NCBI RefSeq assembly: GCF_025685605.1
Contig: NZ_JAGTUT010000003.1
Location: 1 to 64,000 of the forward strand
Source of the DNA: Granulicella arctica
Lineage (GTDB): Bacteria > Acidobacteriota > Terriglobia > Terriglobales > Acidobacteriaceae
Reading direction: 5' to 3'
DNA length: 64,000 bases
Each line of letters opens with the position of its first letter. The first letter of the stretch is position 1. A program made the position numbers and the translations under genes. The notes beneath the pieces were generated by a model, which was not told where the DNA came from, did no database searches, and saw only the letters and a program-made list of their open reading frames with translations. Below, in pieces: positions 1 to 7,807 of this stretch.

Positions 1-502
1 CGAGCAGCATCCCGGCGGTGTGCCCTCCCATGGAGTGCCCGACGACCGCTACGCGGCCGATATCTAGGCGTCCGGCGATGTCTGGAACTGCAGCTTCGAT
101 CTGATCGAGGCGGTCCAGGATGTGCATCATGTCTTCGACGCGAGAGCGCCAAAAAAGCGGCGCGCCCCGAGTCTCTGGGGGGAGACCCAGGGACTTTGAA
201 CTCAAATGAGTGGGTTGTATGACGACAAAGCCGTGAGCAGCCCAAAAGTTGACGACTGGCCCATAGCCATTCAGTGAGGACAGGTGGTTCGATCGTCCCT
301 GGCCGTGCGACAGAAGGATGATCGGCAAGTCTCGTCCGCTGGTCGGTGCGGAAACACGAACTTGCAAATCGACCAAGCGCCCCGGAACGGACAATGTGAT
401 CGGACTGACACTGACGACCGGCGTGGACGGCGAGACGGGTATTTTCCCGGCCTCACCGATCAACGCGTGATCTTGAAGCGCGAGTGGGTTGTTGTCATTC
501 AT
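1..502 (-). CDS. alpha/beta hydrolase, 3' part off the left edge
   Basis: The leftward frame opens with ATG at 502, preceded by an AGGAG ribosome site, and is still open at base 1, giving about 167 residues. Near the truncated end it carries GHSMGG, the nucleophile elbow (G-x-S-x-G) of alpha/beta hydrolases, after a strand reading VAVVG. Upstream is ILLSHGQG, the HG oxyanion-hole turn expected roughly 70 residues earlier. This spacing resembles the chlorophyllase/platelet-activating-factor acetylhydrolase-like group. No signal peptide is visible. The catalytic Asp and His lie outside the window, so substrate cannot be guessed. It lies just downstream of the SDR at 542-1372 on the same strand and may share its transcript. 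Confidence 0.8.
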   Translation of the reverse strand, partial: MNDNNPLALQDHALIGEAGKIPVSPSTPVVSVSPITLSVPGRLVDLQVRVSAPTSGRDLPIILLSHGQGRSNHLSSLNGYGPVVNFWAAHGFVVIQPTHLSSKSLGLPPETRGAPLFWRSRVEDMMHILDRLDQIEAAVPDIAGRLDIGRVAVVGHSMGGHTAGMLL

Positions 503-541
503 GATTTTCTCCTGTGATCGTGAGGCAGTGTGTGAGACCCG

Positions 542-1372
542 CTAAGAGGCTTTGCTTTGGGCAGAGTTGGAGACAGATTCCCAGGCTTCCCATGTCGCCA
601 AGCGTTCTGCATATGCGGCGCGTACCGAAGGCAGGTTGTGGCTACCGAGAAACAGTCTGAGCGGCGGATCTTCCGCATCTACAACTTTGAAAACGGCATC
701 CGGCGTCGCACTCGGGTCGCCACGTTCCATCGTCTTCAAACCGCCGAAAACCTTCTCCTTCAGGTCTGCGTAGATGTCCAGACTGGCTGCGTGTTTCAAC
801 GACGACGGGCTTCCAAACTCGGTGGCATAGGCCCCAGGTTCTACGATCGTGACCTTGATCCCGAAAGTTTTTACTTCTGCAGCTAAACTCTCGTGGATCG
901 CTTCAAACGCCCACTTGGAAGAACAGTAGTAGCCGATCAACGGCATCGAGACATGGCCGAGAGTGCTGGAGATGCCGAGAATGTGTCCACTACCCTGCTC
1001 TCGCAGCAGCGGCAAGACCTCTTGGATCACGGACAATGCCCCGAAGATGTTCGTCTCGTAGAGCGCTCGGACCTCATCAGCGCTGGCTTCCTCAACCGTG
1101 CCGACAAGGGAGTAACCGGCATTGTTCACGACAACATCAAGCCGTCCGAAGTGCGCGTGAGCGTTAGCCACAACCTCTTTCACCTGGTCGCGCCTTGTCA
1201 CATCCAATTCGAGTGTCAAAACGTTGTCGCCGTACTTCTCTTTCAGGTCGGCAATGCTTGCAAGCGTGCGTGCCGTTGCCGCGACCTTATCTCCACGTTC
1301 GAGCGCAGCATCGGCCCAAATTCGCCCGAAGCCTCGAGAACAACCAGTGATAAACCAAACTTTATTGGACAT
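542..1372 (-). CDS. SDR family oxidoreductase
   Basis: A 276-residue classical short-chain dehydrogenase. The Rossmann dinucleotide motif TGCSRGFG is near residue 9-16, NNAG near 88, and the catalytic Tyr-x-x-x-Lys is YYCSSKWAF near 155. The conserved PG after the active site (VEPGAY) is present. Length and the long C-terminal part fit NAD(P)-dependent SDRs of the 'TGCSRGxG' subgroup. It is a cytosolic NAD(P)H-dependent carbonyl/alcohol oxidoreductase; the substrate is unknown. The gene is divergent from the TetR regulator at 1481, and the 108-bp gap holds two palindromes, so repression by that regulator and release by a small ligand is the likely control (inference). Confidence 0.9.
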   Translation of the reverse strand: MSNKVWFITGCSRGFGRIWADAALERGDKVAATARTLASIADLKEKYGDNVLTLELDVTRRDQVKEVVANAHAHFGRLDVVVNNAGYSLVGTVEEASADEVRALYETNIFGALSVIQEVLPLLREQGSGHILGISSTLGHVSMPLIGYYCSSKWAFEAIHESLAAEVKTFGIKVTIVEPGAYATEFGSPSSLKHAASLDIYADLKEKVFGGLKTMERGDPSATPDAVFKVVDAEDPPLRLFLGSHNLPSVRAAYAERLATWEAWESVSNSAQSKAS

Positions 1373-1427
1373 CGAACTCTCCTTGCCGACCTCTGGCTGC
1401 CGCTGCCCTGATATGCTGGAAGCTTAC

Positions 1428-1464
1428 GGAACCATGTTCCATATAATAAGCGGAACGTGGTTCC
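1428..1464. promoter_or_regulatory. paired TetR-type operators flanking a TATAAT box
   Basis: Two 13-bp elements, GGAACCATGTTCC (1428-1440) and GGAACGTGGTTCC (1452-1464), share arms GGAAC/GTTCC around a 3-bp spacer. Their centres are 24 bp apart. A perfect TATAAT lies between them at 1442-1447. This sits in the divergent SDR/TetR intergenic region and ends about 16 bp before the tetR start, the usual layout for autorepression plus control of the divergent gene. Binding itself is inferred. Confidence 0.7.
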
Positions 1465-1480
1465 AAATGCAAGGATGCCT

Positions 1481-2101
1481 ATGAAGAAAGAAACTGAAAA
1501 GCAGAACGATGACCGGACCGAAGGCGTCGCACCTCGCGTCAAGCGCGCAGATGCGCAGCGTAAGATGGCCTCGCTGCTTCAGTCCGCTGCCGAGATCTTC
1601 ACCAAGTCAGGGGTCGATGCCCCCGTGCGGGAGATCGCGGAACATGCGGGCGTAGGTCTTGGAACGGTTTACCGTCATTTTCCGCAGCGTTCCGATCTCA
1701 TCGTAGCGGTGTTTCAGACGCAGGTAGATGGCTGCGCGGAAGCGGCTTCTGCACTCGCCAGCAAGTATGAGCCTGCGGAGGCTCTGGCTCGCTGGCTTCA
1801 TCGGTATGCAGATTTTCTTTCAACAAAACGAGGGCTTGCCGCAGCGCTACATTCGGGTGACCCCGCCTATGCCGCCTTACCGGCCTACTTCGACAAGCGT
1901 CTCCGTCCTGCACTTCAAGGGTTACTCAATACGGCGGTGCTCGCAAAAACTCTGCGAGCTGATATAGAAGCCGAAGACCTCTTGCATGCGGTCGCGAATC
2001 TATGCAGAAGTCGGCGTGACGAGGAACCCGCCTATGCCCGCAGGATGGTCGATCTGCTCGTGGATGGCCTACGCTATCGGGGTCAAAGCAAAACGCACTA
2101 A
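1481..2101 (+). CDS. TetR/AcrR family regulator
   Basis: A protein of about 206 residues whose N-terminal helix-turn-helix reads VREIAEHAGVGLGTVYRHF followed by RSDL, the standard TetR signature. The C-terminal part is a variable all-helical ligand-binding domain. Earlier starts exist (GTG 1457, ATG 1475), but ATG 1481 has AAGGA at 1471-1475 with suitable spacing, while GTG 1457 lies inside an operator, so 1481 is chosen. The C-terminal domain resembles TetR_C SBD-type regulators commonly set divergently to SDRs. It most likely represses itself and the SDR at 542-1372 through the operators at 1428-1464. Confidence 0.88.
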   Translation: MKKETEKQNDDRTEGVAPRVKRADAQRKMASLLQSAAEIFTKSGVDAPVREIAEHAGVGLGTVYRHFPQRSDLIVAVFQTQVDGCAEAASALASKYEPAEALARWLHRYADFLSTKRGLAAALHSGDPAYAALPAYFDKRLRPALQGLLNTAVLAKTLRADIEAEDLLHAVANLCRSRRDEEPAYARRMVDLLVDGLRYRGQSKTH

Positions 2102-2144
2102 ATGGTTAACAGAGACGCCATACGTTACCCGAGATCAGCTCGGT

Positions 2145-2573
2145 TCAGTGTGTTCCGATCCACACTGCCACGGCGAGCGCGATAAGACCGGAACCAAAGG
2201 TTAGCGCAAGTTCCTGAGAGTTCGCGTAATGAGGTGAGGAGTCACCCTGACTGACAGAGTCTTTCCGCTCCGCGTTTCTCCTCCAAAGGCGGTAATGCGC
2301 CGCAACGCAAAGCGGATAAAAAGCGATCAGGACAAACGCGCCGCCCAGAACCCCACGAGCAAGAGACAGAGGTGAGCCAATCATCATCGGTGAAACAATG
2401 ACGAGAGCAATGGTCGCGAAGAGGCTCATGATGTTGAACACGTCTGGAAGAGCTATCACCTCTTGCTTGTGACCGCCCTGCGCGTATATCTCCCGGTTCA
2501 CTGTCCAACCCAAGGCCAAGAGCTGCATGAGGACCACTGGACCGGCAAGGCTGTACACCACTTCAAGCGTCAT
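2145..2573 (-). CDS. small multi-pass membrane protein
   Basis: A 142-residue protein with four hydrophobic stretches: roughly residues 5-22, 45-65, 70-92 and 122-140. Polar loops include an RNxxR-type basic patch after the third segment, suggesting an inside-positive topology. No known catalytic motif is visible. It lies between the TetR gene and the aldo/keto reductase, tail to tail with tetR. The family resembles short conserved membrane proteins of unknown function often found near SDR/AKR genes in Terriglobia, but I do not recognise a named family. Function unknown. Confidence 0.7.
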   Translation of the reverse strand: MTLEVVYSLAGPVVLMQLLALGWTVNREIYAQGGHKQEVIALPDVFNIMSLFATIALVIVSPMMIGSPLSLARGVLGGAFVLIAFYPLCVAAHYRLWRRNAERKDSVSQGDSSPHYANSQELALTFGSGLIALAVAVWIGTH

Positions 2574-2649
2574 AGTCCCTCAGCGTTTCTGATTTATTCG
2601 GGTGAAATTCAAGAGCCGCGTCCGGCGTTTTGAACGCGGCTTCTGGGTG

Positions 2650-3690
2650 TCAGGCAGATATTTTGAAACCTGTTGTGGCCTGTATGGCGCGCGCCAACAT
2701 CGCCGGGTCAGACACGCCTTGATAGTCCATACGGGGTGTGTAGGGCGCCTCCAGCGTCGCAATCTCGTCGGGGGTCAAATTGACCGAAAGAGTTGCAACA
2801 GCATCGTCGATGTGACCGGCTTTTAGAGCGCCCAAAATAGGAGCGGCGACGACCGCCTTGCTACGCAACCATGCTAATGCGATGACTGCCTGGCTCACTC
2901 CACGCTCTTTTGCAATCGCGCTAACCGCCTCGACGATCTTCTGGTCGCTGGCCGCATTAGTCGTATCCTTGTAGCCTGCGGCTGCTTCCGACTCGGATCG
3001 AGCTGTAGTCGATCCCCAGGGCCGGGCCAGAACGCCACGGGCCAGCGGGCTATACACAAGTGTTTGCACGCCTTCGTCTGTGCAGAGCGGCAACATCTCG
3101 CGTTCTTCCTCGCGTGTGACCAAGTTGTAGGTATCCTGCAAAGAAACGAAGCGAGACCATCCATTTTCCTTTTGAAGGTGGAGTGCTTTGCTGAATTCCC
3201 ATGCCTTCATGGACGATGCACCGAGATAGCGGACCTTGCCCATCTTGACCAGATCGTGAAGGGCTTCCAACGTCTCTTCCCAGGGCGTGAGCTGGTCGCG
3301 ACGATGAATCTGGTAAAGGTCCACGTAATCCGTCCCCAGCCGCGTCAGGCTGCGGTCGATCTCCCTCATGATCGACTTACGGGACAAGCCAATGGCGTTC
3401 GGACCGTCGTGCGTGGCCGAGGCGACCTTCGTCGCAATCACCACACTGTCTCGATTCGTGAACTCCTTGAGCGCCTTGCCTACAATTTCTTCGCTGCCGC
3501 CGTTGGAGTACATATTGGCGGTGTCGAAGAAGTTGATCCCTGCCTCAACCGCATGGCGGATCAGCGTCCGGCTGGACTCCTCATCAAGCGACCAGCTCGG
3601 ATAGGCGCGTGAAGGCTCGCCGAACCCCATGCAGCCGATACAGATGGGGGAGATGTCAAGACCTGTGGTGCCAAGCTTCTTATATTGCAT
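2650..3690 (-). CDS. aldo/keto reductase
   Basis: A 346-residue (alpha/beta)8-barrel NADPH-dependent aldo/keto reductase. The catalytic tetrad is readable: Asp in DTANMYSNG with its Tyr, Lys in VIATKVAS, and His in YQIHRRD. The N-terminus KLGTTGLDISPICIGCMGFG matches the AKR pattern (L-G-x-x-G-L-x-V-S-x-x-x-x-G-x-M), close to the yhdN/YajO-like bacterial branch. It reduces carbonyls of aldehydes, ketones or sugars in the cytosol; the true substrate is unknown. It is divergent from the TetR at 3775, with palindromes between them, so it is the likely target of that regulator. Confidence 0.92.
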   Translation of the reverse strand: MQYKKLGTTGLDISPICIGCMGFGEPSRAYPSWSLDEESSRTLIRHAVEAGINFFDTANMYSNGGSEEIVGKALKEFTNRDSVVIATKVASATHDGPNAIGLSRKSIMREIDRSLTRLGTDYVDLYQIHRRDQLTPWEETLEALHDLVKMGKVRYLGASSMKAWEFSKALHLQKENGWSRFVSLQDTYNLVTREEEREMLPLCTDEGVQTLVYSPLARGVLARPWGSTTARSESEAAAGYKDTTNAASDQKIVEAVSAIAKERGVSQAVIALAWLRSKAVVAAPILGALKAGHIDDAVATLSVNLTPDEIATLEAPYTPRMDYQGVSDPAMLARAIQATTGFKISA

Positions 3691-3714
3691 GCAACCTCCG
3701 TGCCGGTGTAAAAA

Positions 3715-3759
3715 GGGATAACTCTCCGGTTAGGATTGAGCGTAGCGGAGAGTTCTCCG
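3715..3759. promoter_or_regulatory. two copies of a 14-bp TetR-type operator
   Basis: CGGAGAGTTCTCCG (3746-3759) is a palindrome with 6-bp arms and a 2-bp centre. A second copy, GGGATAACTCTCCG at 3715-3728, matches its complementary strand at 12 of 14 positions. The pair lies between the divergent aldo/keto reductase (start 3690) and tetR (start 3775), which suggests joint repression of both. Binding is inferred. Confidence 0.65.
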
Positions 3760-3774
3760 CTTCGTCAAGAGGCT

Positions 3775-4338
3775 ATGACTAAAATTGACACGCTGCGCTC
3801 CGATGCGCAGGCAAACAGAGACCGGATACTGGAAGTGGCACGCGATGCGCTCGCGGCTGAGCCGACTACTTCTCTGAACTCGATTGCGAAGGAAGCTGGG
3901 GTAGGAGCTGGCACGTTGTATCGCCACTTCCCCAGCCGTGAGTCACTGGTACTTGGCGTCTACCGCAAAGAGATCGAAACACTTGTGGCCCTCGCACCGG
4001 CGCTGCTTGCGAAGCATCCGCCTCTCCAAGCCTTCAAGATCTGGTGCGACCGGCTGGCAAAGTTCGGAAGGATGAAGTATGGGGTAGCTGACATCGTCCA
4101 TGCTGCGGCGTCGGAGCAAGATGCGCAGAGCTCGTATGGACCCATGCTCACTGTAGTTCGCCAGTTGATGAGCGCCTGCAAGCAGATCGGGGCGATTGAT
4201 CCTGGAGCTGACCCGGAGGACTTCCTGGTACTTGTAGGTCTTTTGTGGCGCATTCCTCCAACTGCCGCTGGCGAGGCGCAGGTAAAGCGGATTCTCGCGA
4301 TGATCTACAAAGGATTAGGGATAAAAGGCTTGACGTAA
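3775..4338 (+). CDS. TetR/AcrR family regulator
   Basis: About 187 residues from ATG 3775. The helix-turn-helix is SLNSIAKEAGVGAGTLYRHF then SRESLVLGVY, a strong TetR match. The C-terminal region with MKYGVADIVHAA and a Leu-rich dimer helix resembles the TetR_C domain seen in regulators of SDR/AKR genes. A TTG at 3736 would extend the protein by 13 residues but falls just before an operator; 3775 follows AAGAGG, although the spacing is short, so the start is moderately certain. It probably autoregulates and represses the divergent aldo/keto reductase. Confidence 0.87.
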   Translation: MTKIDTLRSDAQANRDRILEVARDALAAEPTTSLNSIAKEAGVGAGTLYRHFPSRESLVLGVYRKEIETLVALAPALLAKHPPLQAFKIWCDRLAKFGRMKYGVADIVHAAASEQDAQSSYGPMLTVVRQLMSACKQIGAIDPGADPEDFLVLVGLLWRIPPTAAGEAQVKRILAMIYKGLGIKGLT

Positions 4339-4356
4339 TTACGTCAATACAGAAAG

Positions 4357-4824
4357 CTACTGCCGCCGCGTTCGTCTTGCGGCCGGTAGGTCACCCATTT
4401 CTTTGAAGAGCGACACGTTCTTTGCTTGGGGCGCCGTCGTCGCGAAGCTTAAGGCGCTCTGCTCATGTTCTTCAGGATGTTGCTCTCGCCACAGAACTCG
4501 CAGGAACTCCGGCCAGTCGTCCTGCACGTAGAAGGTGCGCGTCACCTTCGCGTGACACGGCAAGCACAGCGTCAGCATTTTTGCCGGATCGCTGTTCCCC
4601 GCTTCCCTGTGATGTACCGCTACTGAGCGCTTCCCACGCTTCAGAGTTGTGCATCCTGGAACGCGGCAACGGTAGTCGTCACGCTTCAGCACTTCCTCAC
4701 GATGACCACCGAAATATTCCTCATCCTGGCGCTTCAGCGTATAGCACGTCGAGCACAGGCCCTTGGCGAGGACTTTGCCGTTCCCACAGGGGCAATGCAT
4801 CACGATCTGCTTCGGCTTCGTCAT
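4357..4824 (-). CDS. HNH endonuclease-like protein, recombinase-linked (copy 1)
   Basis: A 155-residue protein with two zinc-binding parts. An N-terminal CPCGNGK...GLCSTCY (two CxxC-type knuckles) is followed by the HNH core: EVLKRDDYRCRVPGC, VHHREAG and LCLPCHAKV, i.e. paired cysteines, the general-base HH and a terminal CxxCH. This is the HNH/treble-clef nuclease fold. Its start codon overlaps the stop of the serine recombinase (ATGA at 4821-4824), so the two are translationally coupled. A homologue with the same arrangement lies at 31167-31604, so recombinase plus HNH is a repeated two-gene module. Role in DNA cutting during site-specific recombination or defence is inference. Confidence 0.82.
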   Translation of the reverse strand: MTKPKQIVMHCPCGNGKVLAKGLCSTCYTLKRQDEEYFGGHREEVLKRDDYRCRVPGCTTLKRGKRSVAVHHREAGNSDPAKMLTLCLPCHAKVTRTFYVQDDWPEFLRVLWREQHPEEHEQSALSFATTAPQAKNVSLFKEMGDLPAARRTRRQ

Positions 4825-5527
4825 AAGGAGCCCGAGCCGATCGCTTTCGTTCTATAGCGGTGCAGAGTCATTCGCGAGACCCCAAACTCTCGCGCAAGCA
4901 CCGACGGTTTTTCCCCGGCTTCAAACCTCTGCACGAGCGAAGCGATGACTTCCGCACTCAACGTTTTTGGCCTGCCTTTGTACACGCCACGTTTCTTCGC
5001 CAGCTCAATTCCCTCTCGCTGGCGCTCACGTATCAATTGCCGCTCAAACTCTGCAATGGCTCCCATGACGCTCAACAGCAGATTCGCCATCGGTGAGTCC
5101 TCGCCGGTAAAGATGAGATTTCCTTGCGGAACTCGACGCGTATGCCGCGCTCCGTCAAGCCGAACACCAGCTTGCGAAGATCATCCAGGTTGCGGCCGAG
5201 CCGGTCCATCGAGTGACACACCACTGTGTCTCCCTCGCGGACGAACGAAAGCATCGCTGTGAGTTGGGGTCGTTTTACGTCTTTTCCTGAAACGTGATCC
5301 ACGAAACGACGGTCCACCGTCACGCCTTCGAGCTGGCGATCCTCGCGCTGATCGAGAGTGCTCACTCGGATGTACCCGACGCACTGACCCTTCGCCGGCC
5401 GAGCCGACTTTGCGACGTTTGCCGGCTTCGTGGACCGAGCCGGTTTCGCAGCCTTCGTCGGCTGCGTCTTTCTCGCGCTCTTTTTTGTAACAGTAAGCTC
5501 TTTGACCCGCGCCATTAGCCGTATCAT
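4821..5527 (-). pseudogene. serine recombinase (resolvase/invertase family), one-base frameshift
   Basis: Two leftward frames make one recombinase. The 5' frame (from ATG 5527) has a Lys/Ala/Pro-rich N-terminal tail of about 45 residues, then YIRVSTLDQ with the nucleophilic Ser and HSMDRLGRNLDDL with catalytic arginines, and derails after RVEFRKE. The next frame continues with GEDSPMANLLLSVMGAIAEF, the ERQREGIELAKKRG helix and a C-terminal Hin-like helix-turn-helix (SVLAREFGVSRMTLHRYR). Restoring one base in the short A/T run at about 5117-5123 joins them. The result is a small (about 235-residue) DNA invertase/resolvase. It may be truly inactive or a sequence error. The HNH gene overlaps its stop codon. 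Confidence 0.82.
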
Positions 5528-5653
5528 AAAGGAGAATTCAACCTTTTCGATACGGGATTTCGAGGTGCGCTGTTACGTATCGTTGAGGTATACCCCAACA
5601 CCACGCGGCTGTAGAGATGCGGAGACCTTAGTCACGCCACGGGAACGGTAATT

Positions 5654-6644
5654 ATGGAAAGATCAAACACTTTCGACCGTTGTGTATATACATCCCCTTC
5701 GGGTCTCTGCCCGGGAGTGTCACCACTCCATCCAAAGGAGCATTACTTACCAGCGGGCCTCGGAAACTTCAAAGACGATGTCTTGCACCGAAATTTCATC
5801 TGTTACGAATGCCAAGAACGCTTCAGCAAATGTGAGGCTGTGTTTCTGCAGAACAGCACTGAAGCGTTTTTCCGGAAGATCATTGGCGTTACCGGACGTA
5901 GGAGTCACAAGCAAAAGAACATCTTTACTGAGCCAACGCTAGGTCTACCTCCGCTGACGGTGCGAGCCCTTCATCCGACTCTGGGGTACGAACTTCTTTG
6001 GCAAATGACTTCTCAAGGAGAAGCGTTCCAGCTTAACCAACTAATTGTTTAGGAAAGCAGATGGCACTCTTGAGCATGTCCCTATCCGTGATGGTCTGCT
6101 GGCCAGAGATTTAGCTCGCTTTGGAGAGCAATGGAAGACATGGCAGCTCATTGCCTGCATTGCTGGAGCGGCAAGTGAAGTAGAGCTGCACACCGTTCTG
6201 GTTGCGGCTTTGGTCGGGATGAAAGACGTAGCTGAGGAGGTGCAGCCAGGACATGAGATTGAAGGCGAGATGCGAGCCCAGATCACTCTCCCGTATGTCC
6301 AGGCGATTTGCAAAATAGCATTCCACTCCGTACTCGCTCGTTTTCACTTCACAGGATTCGAGCCTGAGTTTGACACTTTAAAGCGCTACATCTACTCAGG
6401 AGTCGGAACCCAACGAGCACTGATTGCCAACGAACCCCTGCTGCCACAGTTGCTTCCAGCCACCGATGTACTGTCGTTCGACCACGACGACTCCAGCCCA
6501 GGTCGACACGCAGAAAAGTTGATCCGCCGCTCTCTAAGTAAGGCTTCTATGCGAGCGGTTGCTCTTCGAAGCCGATTGCAACAAGTCGTGTTCGAAGACG
6601 GTTCTCCATTTGACTGCCCCTACCGAGTTGTGTTGCTTTCCTGA
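5654..6644 (+). pseudogene. HNH-like zinc-finger protein, frameshifted, chimeric 3' end
   Basis: The first frame (ATG 5654 to stop 6052) starts with CVYTSPSGLCPG, then a His-Glu-His-like LHPKEHYLP and CYECQERFS: the C-x-n-C/EH/CxxC arrangement of HNH-type 'treble clef' proteins that read S/K-EH-LP...C..CN..F. The second frame (from about 6045) continues with ADGTLEHVPIRDGLL and a helical domain. Removing one T from GTTT at 6047-6050 joins them into one protein. Beyond about 6440 the frame runs over DNA that includes 36 bp copied from a flavoprotein gene on the other strand, so the C-terminus is probably not native. I do not recognise the named family; nuclease function is inferred from the finger only. 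Confidence 0.55.
6458..6493 (-). repeat. 36-bp exact copy of flavoprotein-gene sequence
   Basis: These 36 bases are identical to 18645-18680. On the minus strand they encode [11 protein letters not shown], the end of the FAD-binding Rossmann fold of the flavoprotein at 17371-18819. The bases on either side do not match appreciably. It lies inside an open frame of the plus strand that is unrelated to flavoproteins. Confidence 0.85.
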
Positions 6645-7552
6645 AGGAAGAGTGTTGCGTGTGCTACGAAACGCTCTGCGTATTGAAAGATTGCGCCATG
6701 CCCAGCATCTGGGTACATGATCAGCTGGGCGTCAGGCAGCTGTTGGGCCAGCTCAAATGCATTTATGGAAGGCACCATAATGTCCTCGGAGCCGTTCACC
6801 ACCAAAACAGGATGCTTTATCGTCTCTAGCTGTTTCTTGTAGGCACCGAGTGACCCGTGGCCCCAGGCGCCTATAGCGTCTCCCTGTCTCTGCATGGCTT
6901 GCATGTTCGTGGGAATGTCACGATCTTCTCTTCGAAGCAATGTTCGGTCGATAAACGCAGCTCCGGCCTCTTGGCTCGTTTTTGAAGTTGCAAAAAATAA
7001 GAATCCCTTTTCGCGACCTTCGAGCGGGAACTTGGTCGCGACAGCCGTTACATCCGGTGTGTACCCTTGCATGCCATGACCCCCCTGCGGGCCTGTACCC
7101 GCCAGGATCGCACGACGTACAAGTGAAGGCCGATCGAGCAGCACCTGCTGGCCTACAAACCCGCCGAGTGAAAAAGCAAAGAGATCGATCTGCTTCAGCC
7201 CAAGCGCGTCGACAAACACCAATGCGTCGTGCGCCATCGCGGCAACGCTGTCGGGAACCTCTCCACTTGACCGCCCGATCCCGACATTGTCGAAAAGGAT
7301 GACAGTTCGCCCCAGCGCCAGGCCGTCCGTGATCCACGGGTCCCAATCGTCCATAGTGCCACGGAAGTGTTGAAGAAAGAGCAGCGGGGGGCCATCGCCC
7401 TCACCGAACCGCCTATATGCATAACGAACCCCGTTGGCTTCGAGGTATTCGGTAGGCGCTGTCGCATTTGTCGGCGTCGCCGAAACAAGCCTTGCATTTG
7501 GAAGACCCAATTCTAAATGTTTCAATATGTTGGTACTCGCTGCGTAAGGCAT
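6620..7552 (-). CDS. alpha/beta hydrolase
   Basis: A 310-residue alpha/beta-fold hydrolase. LFLQHFRGT is the oxyanion region, FSLGGF (residues about 130-135) the nucleophile elbow with Ser, NGSEDIMVP the acid, and DAGHGAIFQY the catalytic His near 290. The cap region lies between about 165 and 225. No signal peptide; cytosolic. Family members include non-haem haloperoxidase-like and lipase-like esterases; the substrate cannot be inferred. The start at 7552 is preceded by AGGAAGG. Its 3' end overlaps the doubtful C-terminal frame of the gene at 5654-6644. It sits downstream of a flavoprotein remnant (7615-7800). Confidence 0.88.
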   Translation of the reverse strand: MPYAASTNILKHLELGLPNARLVSATPTNATAPTEYLEANGVRYAYRRFGEGDGPPLLFLQHFRGTMDDWDPWITDGLALGRTVILFDNVGIGRSSGEVPDSVAAMAHDALVFVDALGLKQIDLFAFSLGGFVGQQVLLDRPSLVRRAILAGTGPQGGHGMQGYTPDVTAVATKFPLEGREKGFLFFATSKTSQEAGAAFIDRTLLRREDRDIPTNMQAMQRQGDAIGAWGHGSLGAYKKQLETIKHPVLVVNGSEDIMVPSINAFELAQQLPDAQLIMYPDAGHGAIFQYAERFVAHATLFLQESNTTR

Positions 7553-7614
7553 GGTGAACCTTCCTATGGGTTGAAGTGGCTGCGCTATTGAACCAAGATC
7601 GTATTCGTTATCAA

Positions 7615-7800
7615 GCCCGTTTCAGAGCATGGTCGAAGGAGTGACGAGAAAAGCCCGATAAGACCTTTGAGCATCGTGGGATGGTGAACAGCATCGCCAA
7701 CGATGTGTAAGGTAAGCCCTACGCGTTGCGATCTGCACGGCTCCCACGATCTCGCCAGCGCTGACGAAGAAGGTGGTGAAGCCGAGGAGGAGTGCTGCGA
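7615..7800 (-). pseudogene. C-terminal remnant of a pyridine nucleotide-disulfide oxidoreductase
   Basis: Reading leftward, one frame gives LGFTTFFVSAGEIVGAVQIA and the next continues with GDAVHHPTMLKGLIGLFSSL. The same order is seen at the end of the intact flavoprotein at 17371-18819 ([20 protein letters not shown], then [19 protein letters not shown]). The His-Pro-Thr of the dimer interface, which supplies the catalytic His of such enzymes, survives. A frame change around 7715 and absence of the other 400 residues make it a relic. It lies 8 bases from the stop of the SDR at 7808, so the SDR probably replaced its upstream body. Confidence 0.75.
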
Positions 7801-7807
7801 ATCTGCT

